Shown here in pieces: positions 45,579 through 57,100 of a DNA stretch of 64,000 nt. Under the pieces are notes generated by a model, which saw only the letters and a program-made list of their open reading frames with translations, made no database searches and had not been told where the DNA came from. The stretch is taken from positions 1,612,001 to 1,676,000 of the forward strand of contig CM065881.1 in the NCBI GenBank assembly GCA_033439255.1, given 5' to 3'. Every line of letters starts with the position of its first letter. The first letter of the stretch is position 1. Made by a program: the position numbers and the translations under genes. Origin of the DNA: Hericium rajendrae. Taxonomy: Eukaryota > Basidiomycota > Agaricomycetes > Russulales > Hericiaceae.

Positions 45579-46545
45579 TCACGCATCGCCGAAAGGAACT
45601 CCCTTCTCACTTATGATGTAAACATTGAGCATTCCTCCAAGTAAGAGCTCACCCCTGTTGCCTTGCCGGTGACCCCCGCATAGTGCCAGCGGGGTGACCA
45701 GTTCAATACATGAAAGTAAGTAATCAATCCTGGAGCGACGGGCAGCTTTGCGAGCCTTTCGCTTTGGTATACCAAACACCGGTGGCGGGGCTGGCCTCCG
45801 CAGGGTAGCATGAGGACGAAGGCCATCTCGGACCAATGCGTGGTCAACCGGTGTGCTGTCCCGTGCACGGTCAGAGACTCTGCACGGTATCGGGACAATG
45901 GGTGCAGGCCGAGGGTGTTACAGTCCAGGAGCAAGCAATAGCTCTGTGGTGCGAGGCATGGAATAGGGGTGTCGAGTTGGTGCGGGGTGTCGAAGACATC
46001 ATGAGATGCGGGAATGTGTCGATTGCAGGAGCTTCATCTGGGGCGCTGGTTGCGGTACTCGCCTCGCGTTTCGCGGCTTTGTATCCCTCCCGGTATGTGT
46101 CATTTCTGCCTTCTTTCCTCCCCATCATTATCCCTGCTTCTAGTCCTTCCTCCCAGACCCCATACTCTGCCTCTTTGCATATGTGCATGAGGAAGTCAGT
46201 GTCGATCTCATCGATTGACATGGCGAGTGATGCGGGGGTGCTTACCTCAAGGCTACCCTGCTTAGTGCACTCGCTCGGACCCTCCTCATGACGCGCGCTC
46301 CGTCCTGCCTTCGTGCTTCCCACCAACCCCTCACACCCTCGCGAAACCTGACTTTCGCCCAGCCATCAGACCTGCCTCGTAGCCGTTCTGGATCGCGGTG
46401 GTGACGATGTCGTTGTGGAGCGTGCGATCGACGAAGTCCGGCTCAGACTCTGGTGATTCGTAAGTGGCAGCCGTATGGGGCTCACCCAGTTCGATGCCAG
46501 TCGTCGGCGGTTTCACGTCGTTGTGCGTGGGTGCGGGGCATTGTT
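45579..46545 (-). pseudogene. remnant paralogue B with GRKEG-type repeats
   Basis: Minus-strand pieces: NGYEAGLMAGRKSGFAR (46331-46516), MSIDEIDTDFLMHICKEAEY plus GVWEEGLEAGIMMGRKEGRN (within 45871-46326), and near 45730-45836 a segment GLRPHATLRRPAPPPVFGIP like the 3' exons of paralogues A and C (GLRPREVLRKPSPPPKFGL; GLRPLAALRRPAPPPVFGI). No Cys cluster is visible and I cannot assemble one convincing gene. Probably a decayed or recombined relative of the same family. Confidence 0.45.
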
Positions 46546-46619
46546 AGACGCAGTCCAGGCCCCTACAGGGAGCGAGTTCTCGGGCTGGAGAGATGACCTT
46601 TCGAGGTCCGATTCAACAG

Positions 46620-47330
46620 GTGTCCATTGATACCCCGAGCAGGGACGGCACATGCGAAGATTGACGCAGCCTAGCACCATTATGACGCTGTTCTGGTGAG
46701 TTTGTCGTGGTAATTAGCTGAGAGAAACTGAAACTCACAAGAAGCTCGCAACAAGCAGCTTTTTTCGGCCCAAAATTCGACGCCAGATTCCCCACGGCGA
46801 GCGGCGAGCACCGTCATTAGGCCAAATAGTCGGAGTCGATGTCCGTGAACGTCAACATTTACAGTCGCGCGAGCTCTGGGTGGAGCCCAGTGTGATCTAC
46901 GGTGTCATTCTCGTGAGTTCTTTTTCATTATTAGCCGAGGTGAATTGGAGCTCACCTTGAGGTCGCCAATAACAGTTATTTTGGTTTCAAAAATCGGGCC
47001 CAGAGGCCCCGCGGCGAGCAGGGACCGCTATCATTAGAGCAAATGTTCGTATTCCGCAAAAGTTCACGCGCTGTCAGCAACGGTGCGGGCGTGGGGCGCA
47101 GCCCCGCGCATGCTTGATGCTGGTGAGTGTTCCGAGCGCGTGGTTTTGACGACGTTTCAGTTATTGACTTGATGTCTTCGTGGAAGGCGTTTGTCGCCTC
47201 GGAGTTTTGAGGTCCAGGCTCCCGAGGCTTGCGGCAGTTGGACGTGGTAGACGGAAGATATTCGTTGGCAATGCGAATGGACTTCCGTTCACACTGATCC
47301 GAGCGCTGGGCGTAGCCCAGCACGTGCACT
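46620..47330. repeat. degenerate tandem repeat of about 200-215 bp
   Basis: Successive units share (T)TCTCGTGAGTT/TTCTGGTGAGTT, then CACCTTGAGGTCGC-like or CACAAGAAGCTCGC text, then CCCCRCGGCGAGC, CATTAGRSCAAAT and GGTGGAGCCCAG/GGGGCGCAGCCC. At least two clear units and a weaker third. No gene. Confidence 0.6.
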
Positions 47331-49138
47331 GACTCGCTATGTGACGCGGTCAGTCTCTTTCATCGAAATGAACCGAGGGGAAGGTGGACAGACCAGGAGC
47401 TCGAAAAACAAATTTTCGTTGCCCGGACATGTGGCTTTCAGGCCCCGCGGTGAGCAGCAGTCACACTCCGAAGATGAAGTGCTCATCGTCGTGGTGAGCG
47501 GTGGCGACACTGGGCGTATGTTCGCACGTGCTCGCAGGGCACGTCATGGAGTTAGAAGTAAAGATTGGGGGGAGGAGGCCTTTGCGCACGGGGATAATGT
47601 GGTACTCACCTCGTATTCCCGCTCTGCCAGTCCCCTCTTGCGCGGCACTTTCGAAATCCATACATCCGCTGTGCCGTCGCATTGCTGTCCGCCTGAGCAC
47701 CTTGAGCTAGACATCTCGAGGGCATCATCGTCAAGTATGTGGAGGCGGGACGCGTCTTCGCTCGTGGCGCCCGCTCTCTGCTGTTAGCGCGTGCACCAGA
47801 ATGGCACCATTGTGGGCGCTCTGCGATGCCCGGGCGTGCTGAGTACGGGTCATGTCTGTGATTCGGGCGTCATGCGCTCCAGCTGGACATCGAGCGCGAT
47901 GTGGTTTCCCAGCGTCCGTTGCATGCCCTGCACACTCTCGCATTCTTGAATCCTTCGACATCACGTTCTATCCTCTCGATGACGCTGCTCACGGTGTGCA
48001 TGTGTTCGAATCGGACTGGAGAATGTGGTGAGTGCCGCGTGCTTCATTCTGAGAAGGCGGTCTTGTTTACCATTTCCCCTTTGCGTACCCTACTGATCTT
48101 GCTCGCCTACAGACTCTGCGCCTGATCGCATACCCTTCCGCAGGACCAGTCTGGAGTGCCATCCGCCAGTTCCAAACCGAAGGCGTCATCGTCAAGTTAG
48201 ATGCGTGGATCTCATCTGGCATTCAGTTTCTGGCTGCTTTCGTCGCGCTTTTCGATCTCCCATGCGCTGACGCCTTTCCCGGATGAGCCGGTTCGGAGTT
48301 CGGCTGGATTCGACACCATGAGTGAGTTGTACTTTGCTTCGCGGAATGGGATCTTGCTTACCATTTCTCGTGCACATAGCCTGCCGATCTCGCTCATCCA
48401 CCGACTCTGCCCCTGCGCCCGCGTCCTCGAGCGCCATCTGCCAGTCTCGCGCACAGCTCCATGGCATGCCAAGGGCATCATCGTCAAGTTCGAGAGGCCG
48501 CGCCTTGCTTGCCATGCAACCGCCGGGCATCACGTCCTTTCCCACACGGGTGTTGGACGTGTTCGGGGGTCGTTTGTGTGCGCTCGCTCTCGCGGTTCAA
48601 AGCGGACTGGAGGGGGGAGACTGGCGAGCACTGTCTTCGTGGGCACGCGATGCGTTTGCGGGGGTCCAAAACGCGCCGGTCTTCACCGGACCACCAGACT
48701 GGTGGGTAGAGTTGCAGGGACTTGCGAAGGGACAGGACTGGGGGCATGGTGCTGATTAGCACTGGTCATGTCATCTGCGCGGACTCCACGGTGGTCCCCG
48801 GGCTCGTTGGCGGGCATATATGGGCGTGTGATGGGGCGGAGCGGGGCGGGCATGTTGTTCAATGTCTCGGCATGCATATGCGATGCAAGAGGGGTGGGGT
48901 GCTTACCTGAGGTACGTGTCCTCCCTGCATGTTGCTCGCGGTGTGCTCACCTCCGTACATGGCCCAAGGCCGCTCTGCGACTCGTTCTCCACGGCGATGG
49001 GATATGTTGCATGACAGCTTAATGTGCACGAGTCGTTGGGTCGGGGGAGAGGTTTTGGATGCGGGATAGGTCGTGTGGGGTGCAGGATATGGGTGAATTA
49101 TGATAAATGCCTAGCTACTATTACATGCAAGAAATTAA
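47331..49138. other. GC-rich region with diverged internal duplications, no secure gene
   Basis: The word GGCATCATCGTCAAGT (or GGCGTCATCGTCAAGT) recurs near 47723, 48186 and 48475. TTGTTTACCATTTCCCCTTT / TTGCTTACCATTTCTCGTGC and GACTCTGCGCC / GACTCTGCCCC are shared by the blocks around 48060-48240 and 48350-48500. Frames on both strands look like repeat products. It may be a decayed tandemly duplicated gene. Confidence 0.45.
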
Positions 49139-50172
49139 TCAACCCTGGAGCGACCGGCGGCTTTGCGCATCGGCCGCTTCGGTATACCGAACACGGGGGG
49201 CGGGGCTGGCCTCCGCAGTGCAGCAAGCGGTCGAAGACCCTCTCGGACCAATGAGCGGTCGACCGGCGTGTTGTCCGGCATGCGTGCAGAGACTCCGCGC
49301 GGTGCCGGAACAACGCGCAAAGGCTGGGGCAGCCGCCCTCCGGAACTCATCATTGCGGGTCGCTGCCGCTGCGCGGAGGCATGAGATTGATGTCCCATGT
49401 CGACATCCGGAGGCGTGCGACCCACAGCAGGCTGGTCCGGCTGGTCTGAGCGGTGCGATGTCAGTATAAAAGCAATGACAGAAGAGTTGAGGAGGGATAC
49501 GTACTACTGGTAGCGCGATGCCCTTCATATTGCAGAGACTCCGGCGACTCTGCAAACAACCCGCGCCAGGCGTCAGCGTTGATGGGGCCTGCGAGCGTGA
49601 GCTCCGGAGGAGGGAGGGTATAGGCGGAGGGGTGGGATCATATATTGGATAGACCAGGTCTTGTGGAAGGTGAAAGATGGGGAAAGATGCGTCAGAGATC
49701 TGTACTGTGATGGACATCAGCTGACGCATTTGTTCATGACAATCAGGAACGCACCATCCTCCCACCAGCGATGACCACAGAACTGCTCCGACCTTGCCAT
49801 CCAGTATGACGGACTGAGACCATCGATATATGCGTAATCGGAGAGCGCGTGGAGATCGACGTTCTCGGGCCGCATGGACGAGAGGACTCGCATGGTGTTG
49901 CGCATGAACGAGGGGACGGGGACTAGTGCGGTCTCCTCGGACACGTTGGCCGTGCTCGCTCGAATGGCGTCGGCATGCTCCTACAAAGCACTGAATAGAA
50001 GCGGAGATGGTAGCCAAGGGTGACACACCAAACACTGGATGAAGCCATGCACCCAGGCGACATGCATGCCCGGAGGCATCAACGGGGATGTTGCCCTTGC
50101 AGCAACAAGACCAAGACCGACCGAGTCACAAGCAGCGGAGTACGCTGCATTGAGGTCCGCAATGGAAGACAT
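49139..50172 (-). CDS. paralogue C of the cargo family (no Cys cluster)
   Basis: Start ATG at 50172 (MSSIADLNAAYSAACDSVGL). An intron (GTGTGT...TTGTAG) leads to EHADAIRASTANVSEETALV, then VDLHALSDYAYIDGLSPSYW, CGHRWWEDGAFLIVMNKC, a Pro/Ser linker and a final exon with GLRPLAALRRPAPPPVFGIP ending at 49139 (KAAGRSRVD). The N-terminus aligns by eye with paralogues A (MDSVNVLNASYLILSVRVGL) and D, and RWWE matches A, but I find no Gal4-like Cys cluster here. The DNA-binding part is therefore lost, diverged or in an exon I missed. Divergent from the gene at 50526. Confidence 0.55.
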
Positions 50173-50525
50173 GATAAAGCTAGGATGAGCGATGATTGAA
50201 AACAGAGACCGCAGGTTAATAGTGACTGAGGAAGGCAATGATGTGGGGGGAGGGAAGGAGACCGAGTGCGGACTTTGATGCTGCTTTGTTTGTCACGTGT
50301 TGCGCGTTTCATCGTCACAAAAATGATGTCACATCGTGCTGATGTAATCCGGTTCTGACCGTCCGGTCCTAGTCAAGTCGGTCCGGCCGGACCAGCCCGG
50401 TTACCTGGATCTTATGTCATCTAACCTTAACCTGACTCAAAACTAACTTTGTCTCAAACCCGAATCAAAGGGCAGGCATTCCGTGGCATGCGGCAACTCC
50501 CGGTCGGAGATGGAATGACTTTGCG

Positions 50526-52206
50526 ATGCATGGTCTGTCGTCTGTGAGTGTTAGGGAGGCCCATCGTGCAGAATGTCCTTGTCCAATGCCCTGCCACACG
50601 ACCGCTTCTCGCTCTTCCACAAGCGTAACGTTCAACTGGACGACTCTCCGGGCCGCTGTTGAGAGTATGGAATATCGGATTGGAAGAGATCTTGACGACG
50701 TGGCAGATGCGGGGATGGTAGACAGGCCGTGGTGCTTCGCTCGCATTTGCAGTGACGCAGTAAGTGTCTATGCTATCTTCCAGCTACGTACACCCTGACG
50801 CGCATCGCAGGTCGTCATCGAAAAGGCGATTGCAGAAGTCAAGCGCCTCGAAGCTAGCACTCGGATTGACCGTCCCTCAGGTGGGAAATGCATCTTGGAG
50901 AGTTTCCCCCCTTTGCTCATCAAGGTTGCGGAGTGGTACAAGACTTGTTATGGTGGAGGCAGTGGGGTGATGCTAGCACCTGATGGAACCATTGTAGAGT
51001 CACTCCTACGGGCAGTGGAGAGGTTCCGGATGTCGAGGGGAGGGATCAGACCGACGACAATGTTGGAGGGAGGACAAGGTAATGACTTTGTTGTATGTTC
51101 CTTGTTCTGCACTGATTTCAGATTTAGGCCCTGCAGCTCCAGACAAGCGTCAGCATGGGGATAAGGAGGGCCTAATTGCAGTGGAGGATAAGCTGGGCAA
51201 TGAGGATAATGGATCAACTCGCAAAGGTGTGTTGTCTCATAGTAATCTTGTATTGCACATTAACAGCTGTTGTGTAGGAAGTCCACAGGTCATCGGGAGT
51301 GGAGACGTGTTAATGCCGACGATGCCTATAGTACCGGCAAAGAGGCGGAATTGTGAACCTGCACTCCAACGACCGCCGCCGCCCAGTGCGATCACTGGCA
51401 GAGCATTCCACGGGCCAATCGTCCAGAGTCGTTATCTCTGGGCTAGCAGTCCGAGCTCTCTGCCACACGACAACATCGATCCGAAGACCGCCCCGGGAAA
51501 AGGTTAGTTCATGTATCATTTCCGTTGCATGATCTCATCGGTTTCAGATGTACCTATGGTGTGGATCCAGGCCAAGGCCCAATCTTTAGTACAACTTCAG
51601 ATGCGGACCGACAAAGACCGAACTGGTGCGGGTAGCCGAGCTTCTCAGGAGTGCCAGTCGGCACCTGGTCCATCTAACGTAGGGACGACCACTCCGGAGC
51701 TCAGCCGGTACGAAAGAGGCAACGTCACAGCTTCTTATGGCCAAACCGGCTTGGTTAACATGAATATGCTGCATGACATTGACCAGCACATCAAAGGGCT
51801 GCATAAGAATGTTGATCATGTGTCCATGCAATTGGAGAAAGGCCTTCAGCAGTATTCCCTAGCTGTAGAGCAGGGCAACGTCATCCTCAATCGCATAGCT
51901 TCTCTGGAGCAGAGTGTGACGGTGATGAGATAGGAGCTGAAGGAGGGTATGAAGGATTTGGAGGACAAGCTCGACGATGTCTCTCGACAGGTTGCCGACT
52001 TAGAGTGTGAAGTCCCTGGTTTGTCTGACGCTCTCTCGACTCTTCGGCAGGACCATGATGACCTGTCTGAAGAGGTCCAACATCGGTTTGACACAGTCGC
52101 AGACCAATTCAGCTGGGTCAACACTCATATGCCCCTTCCTACTGACGAGTTTTCGACGGACTCAGAATTGGGAGAATCCTCTGATAGCAACGTTGGAGAT
52201 AAGTAG
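50526..52206 (+). CDS. coiled-coil protein, partner of paralogue C
   Basis: Starts MHGLSSVSVREAHRAECP; exon 1 ends at 50759 and exon 2 begins at 50811 (VVIEKAIAEVKRLEAST in frame). Later exons read LGPAAPDKRQHGDKEGLIAV, a Pro-rich part with PSAITGRAFHGPIVQSRYLW, then VPMVWIQAKAQSLVQLQMRT and MNMLHDIDQHIKGLHKNVDH. The C-terminal ~150 residues are a strong coiled coil (ELKEGMKDLEDKLDDVSRQV; LSTLRQDHDDLSEEVQHRFD). A TAG stands in frame between TVMR and ELKEG near 51933, so this copy is probably damaged. Divergent from paralogue C with ~350 bp between starts. No named family. Confidence 0.5.
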
Positions 52207-52454
52207 TTCATATCATTGATCTGTGCATTCTTTTTGTGTCTGTCCATGAGTCCGAATCTGCTGTATTCCAAATTTCTGTACCAGTCCGAATCTATTTTTT
52301 CATTCCCAGTCCGGAAATTTGTCAAGAGCTGAAGCATTGGAATTTGAATCCGGTACTTCAATAATCCGATGTTTCAGCCCTCTGGTAGTCCGGTAGTCTG
52401 GATTACCGGTAATCCAGTCATCCGGTGAACTAAGAGTCCGGTAAAGTGAGAATC
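52207..52454. other. subterminal spacer of KDZ-2
   Basis: Non-coding DNA between the last gene and the right inverted repeat, rich in AGTCCGAAT/TCCGGT words. It includes CTGGATTACCGGTAATCCAG, a perfect 20-bp palindrome near 52397-52416. Confidence 0.6.
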
Positions 52455-52782
52455 CGAGTCCGAATAATACAAGTCCGAATCCGAGTCCGAGTCCGAGTCC
52501 GAATGTCCATGCAGTGGTCCGAGACCGGGCTGGTGAATCTGGACAGGGACGAGGCCAGTTGAGCTGGGCCGTAGTTTGCGAGGCATTAAATATGGGTGAC
52601 CGAGCTGCACCGTAGACTGTGGTACATATCTATGCAAGCCGACCCGTAACCTACGGTCTATTCCCAAATCCAGCTGGTTCGTGGCTTATGGACCAAAAAC
52701 GGTGATTCCAGCTGGCTTTGACCAGCCCGTAACTTACGGCCTTAGGCCACTTTTGTCTGGCCCGTAGGTTGCGGCCAAAGTC
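52455..52782 (-). repeat. right terminal inverted repeat of KDZ-2
   Basis: Inverse counterpart of 20137-20464, with the TCCGAGTCCGAGTCCG tract on the inside and GGTTGCGGCCAAAGTC at the outer edge. Then CACAC and the direct repeat CATTGACT at 52787-52794. Confidence 0.85.
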
Positions 52783-53003
52783 ACACCATTGACTGATATA
52801 ATTACTTCTTAACAAGCCCTTATGCATCATGCTATAGTACTATTTTGTATAGATGTGATCTGTGATCTTAGTCTACTGATCTAGAGGCAGTTTACAGCTA
52901 AAGATGACTCACAACCTTGAGTTTACAATAACTTTGTCAACCACTTGCCACATCAGCAAATGTCTAGTACATGGATTGGAGCAACTTTTAGTTTATTTTG
53001 ATT
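52783..53003. other. AT-rich flank, resumed satellite-like sequence
   Basis: Starts with the direct repeat CATTGACT followed by TTCTTAACAAGCCCTTATGC, resembling CTTTCCAATAAGCCCTCATAG of the 19440-20132 satellite. It therefore looks like the interrupted continuation of that array. No gene. Confidence 0.5.
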
Positions 53004-53692
53004 TATCAGGAACCTTCAAAACTTCTGTTTAACCTATGAGGCATCTGACAGTAGGGTAGTACACAGTGCTCGCTGCAAACCCGATGCAAGGCAAGATGCA
53101 CTCGTGCTGCAAAGCTCAATGCAGTCACAGCTGACCTCAGCTTGAGCCTTCGGAGTCTGAATGCTTGCCAAATCCAGTCTCCGGCACCACAGCAGACCCA
53201 CAACCCATAGCACGTTCGAGTCGCACATTTTGCAACTTGCAGCCTTTGTATTGTCTTTTTAACACTTTGATTACCTTGATATACATACCTTATAATAGAC
53301 AGCCTTACCCGATGGTCAACATGCCGCTGAGTGGCTGAGAAGCAATGAATTCAGCTCAAATCTGAATGGCCATTCTGATTATTATTTTTGAGACCATCAT
53401 AAATCCTGCCGGATGTGTAGTACTCAAAGATAATCCCTGCCAACACCCTCGGAAGTCAGAGGAGCATTACGATCACCTCAATTCAACCGTGCCATTTCCA
53501 ACTGAGCAGCTACTTTGGAAAGCTGAAATAGGGCAGGATATTGGGGTTTTCTTGCCATTTTTACCCTCAATATAATCCAGATATCATGTATTCTATAAGG
53601 CAGTATCTATGCAAAGGTATCCGCAGAAAGTTCTCCAGTCAGAGGATATATGACATGACATTGAAATGGTGGGCGTTAGTGTTGGTGATACA

Positions 53693-54115
53693 TGTCAAGA
53701 CTCGGTCGTAGACAGCAGAGAACCACCCAAGTCACCAGCGATGATGGGAGCGAGAGAGCAGAGAGCGACTAGCAGCGCAGTGACCTGTATTGGAGGTACA
53801 GTACGGTACAGACGAAATGGACAATCTAGGGAAATAGGCGAGCGACAGGGAGCCTATAAGTACTGGGACGACAATGGGAAAAGAACAATGGACACCATAA
53901 CGGGTCGAACAATAGAGTGAGAACAATGGTGGCCAAAAGGAGAACAATGGGAGGGAGAACAATAGGATGTCCCAAAGGGGAACAAGGGCATGGGTGAAGG
54001 ATAGCCCCAGGTCATGTGAGGAAGTGAACATGTGATGGGGCTGCTGGAGCACATGACCGACGCGATGCCTTGATGGCAGAGAAGAAGGCGGAGAGAAATG
54101 GAGCGATCCGTGACA
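53693..54115 (-). repeat. 3' LTR of the Gypsy element
   Basis: 423 bp, same sequence as 60953-61375 on reading the two side by side. Preceded by ATACA (53688-53692). Confidence 0.95.
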
Positions 54116-57100
54116 TCACCCCCTCTCTAAGACGCACTTTCGCCTGGAGTGCGTGATGAGCATGGACGGGATCAAGGTAGATGAGTCCACGAAGATTGGG
54201 AGCCTTGAGTGCATGCGGATGGCGGGTGTAGAAGTCGGTGATTGCACCATGGGCATTGGAAAGGGAGGTACGTGAAAGCCACTGATTTTCTGAATCAGGG
54301 TAGCCTGCCCATTTGACGAGATATTCAATGCCGCGTTTGTTCCGAGTGAGACGAGCATCGAGGACAGACTCAACTTCGTACTCTTCCTCGCCCTCCACAA
54401 GGTCAGGTGGTGGTGCAGGGAAGTTGGGACCATGAGCATCGGTTTCCTTGTAAGGGGACAACAGGGACGTGTGGAACACCGGGTGAATACGCCAGGTGGG
54501 TGGTAGCTTCAGTCGATAGGAGACTGGGCCCAGGACGTCAGTGATTTCGAAAGGTCCCAGGCATCGATCAGCAAGCTTAGCTTTGGGTCGTGTGGTTTTG
54601 ATGTTCTTGCCATCGAGCCAGACCTTGTCGCCAACCTGGAAGTGGATGGTGTCATGCATATGGTCCTGGTTGTTGCGCTTCATGAGATCAGCAGCTGTTT
54701 GAAGGCTGGCCTGGACCTCAGTGCGAAGTTGTTCGAGGTGACGGAAACGATCCTCGACGGCGGGTGTAGACGATGTGGGGTTGACAGTGGGGATGGCAGT
54801 GGGAATATAGCCGAGGAGCATTTCAAATGGAGCTCGGTTAGTGGCGCTGTGGATACGGTGGTTGTGCGAGAACTCAGCGTAAGGGAGCCATTGGACCCAA
54901 TCATCCTGACGGTAGTTGCAGAAGGTACGAAGGAACTGCTCGAGTTCTTGATTGACGCGTTCTGACTCGCCATCGGTCTGTGGATGATAGGCGGTGCTGA
55001 GGGAGGACTTGATACCAAGTTTGTCGAAGACGCCACGCATGACTTTGCCTGCGTACTGTGGGCCACGATCAGAGATGAGGCGTTCCCAGAGGCCGTAGTT
55101 CCGATAAATCCGGTCAAAAAGGATGTCGACTGTGCCATCACTGGTAATGGTCTCGTTACAAGGAGTGAAGGAGACGTGCTTTGTAAAACGGTCGATGACC
55201 ACATTGATGGAGTCATAGCCTTGGCATTCTGGGAGTTTGACGATGAAGTCCGAGGTAATGTCTTGGAAGGGACGGGTAGGGATGGCATTGGGGATTGTTT
55301 CAACATGGGGGCGGTGATTTTGAACCTTGGTGGCCTGGCAGGTAGCACAGCCATCGACATAATCACGAACGAAGACAGACATACCGGGCCACCAGTAGTT
55401 GCGACTGAGGAGCTCATAGGTCTTGTAGCGTCCGGGGTGACCAGCCATGGGAGTGTCGTGATGCAGCTTGACGATATCTCGCCGAAGGTCCTTGTCAGCA
55501 GGGATGTAGACTTTGCCACGAAAGAGGATGAGGCCATCCTCGTAGTTCCATTCTTGGAGGTTCTTGACGAGGGAGCGAGGACCGTTGTTCAGGATCACGT
55601 CAAGGGCTTGAACGACCTCAATATCCTTGGTCTTGGCATTGCGAATGCGTTGGCGAAGATCAGCATTGCCAATGGACTTGACAGCGGCTGGACGTGTAGC
55701 ACGAATCTGGAAGTACTTGGGGTCGAGGAGGACACGATCTGAGTTGTCGTCGTCCACCCCCTCTCTATGGTCAGGTCGTCTCGACATGGCATCTGGCCGG
55801 TGATGAATACCGGGTTTGTGGATCAAGGTGAAGTCGAAACGAGTGAGGAAGAGAGCCCAGCGAGCCTGACGACGACTCAGCTTTTGGGCAGACTTGAAGT
55901 ATTCCAGGTTCTTATGGTCGGTCCAGATCTCCACAGTATGGGGAGAGCCTTCCAGGTAGTGCCGCCAGGCTTCGAGGGCACGGATGATGGCCAGGAGTTC
56001 CTTGTCATAAATGTCGTAGTTGCGTTCAGGGGCAGTGAAAGCCTTGGAGATGTAAGCAACAGGGTGCCATTGCTCGTCCTCCCGCGCTGGGATAGGATAC
56101 CTCCTGTGGCATAGTCTGAGGCATCGACCTCAACCAAGTAGGGTTTGGACGGGTCAGGCATGATAAGGACTGGGGACGAGGTGAACGCAGCTTTAAGAGC
56201 CTCAAAGGCATGTTGACATTCAGCAGACCAGGCCCAAGGATGGTCTTTCTTGGTAAGGTCAAACATGGGACGGGCGACTTTGGAGAAGTCCTGGATGAAG
56301 CGTCGATAGAAGTTGCCAAAGCCAACAAAGGACTGGACATCCTTGACGTTACGGGGGGCAGGCCATTCAGCGATGCCTGCAACCTTGACGGGGTCCATGC
56401 ATCAGGAAGGTTGACAACTTTCTGATTGATCTGACAATTTCTAACCCTACTGACAGCTCCTAATTGACCTGATCCACCTGAAAGTAATCTTAACAGGCAA
56501 ATATCTGACCAAACTTTTACATTTAAGTAAAAACATTTATTGTCAGATATATAAGTTTTTAATCTCTAACTAATAGATATATCAAAATCTCTAATATTTA
56601 AAATTTTCTACATCTGAGAGTGTCTGATCTGAGAATTTTTTCAAATCTGGAGGTCAAATATCTGAAAATTATCTGCAACTGTCTGAGAGCATCTGATGGT
56701 GTCTGACACTGTCTGATCCATCTGACTGATATTTGACCTCCAGATTTGAAATCAGACACTCTCAGATTTTCAAAAATTTCAGATATCAAAGATTTTGATA
56801 TATCTATTAGTTAGAGATTAAAAACTTATATATCTGACAATAAATGTCTTTTCTTGAATGTAAAAGTCTGATCAGATATTTGCTTCTCAAGATTGCTTTC
56901 AGGTGGATCAGGTCAATCAGAAGCTGTCAGTAGGGTTAGAAATTGTCAGGTCAATCAGAAAGTTGTCAACCTTCCTGATGTGGCAAGCGTGTTATGGGAG
57001 ACGATGAGACCGAGGAACTCAACGGAGGGCTGCTCGAAAGAGCACTTCTCTGGTTTGAAGAAGAGGTCATTGTCCTGGAGGCGTTGGAGGACCTTGCGCA

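Larger units (their letters stand above)
20137..52782. mobile_element. KDZ-2: giant KDZ-type transposon with TET/JBP and other cargo
   Basis: Inverted repeats of about 325 bp (20137-20464 and 52455-52782) bound 32.6 kb of gene-dense DNA. An 8-bp direct repeat CATTGACT occurs at 20133-20140 and 52787-52794, overlapping the left repeat by four bases. Eight bases is the duplication size I associate with Zisupton/KDZ elements. The two flanks look like one interrupted satellite array. Inside are a KDZ transposase, a TET/JBP dioxygenase, two F-box genes, Zn2Cys6-like paralogues with divergent coiled-coil partners, a lysine-rich cargo gene and a LINE fragment. Several genes have in-frame TGA codons, so this copy is probably not fully active. 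Confidence 0.75.

Noticed and set aside
48201-48762. Candidate gene on either strand (184 codons plus, 92 codons minus)
   Set aside because: Lies in diverged duplicated blocks with open frames on both strands; no motif to choose one.
54984-55742. Long plus-strand frame opposite the Gypsy pol region
   Set aside because: Antisense shadow of the pol coding region; no independent motif.
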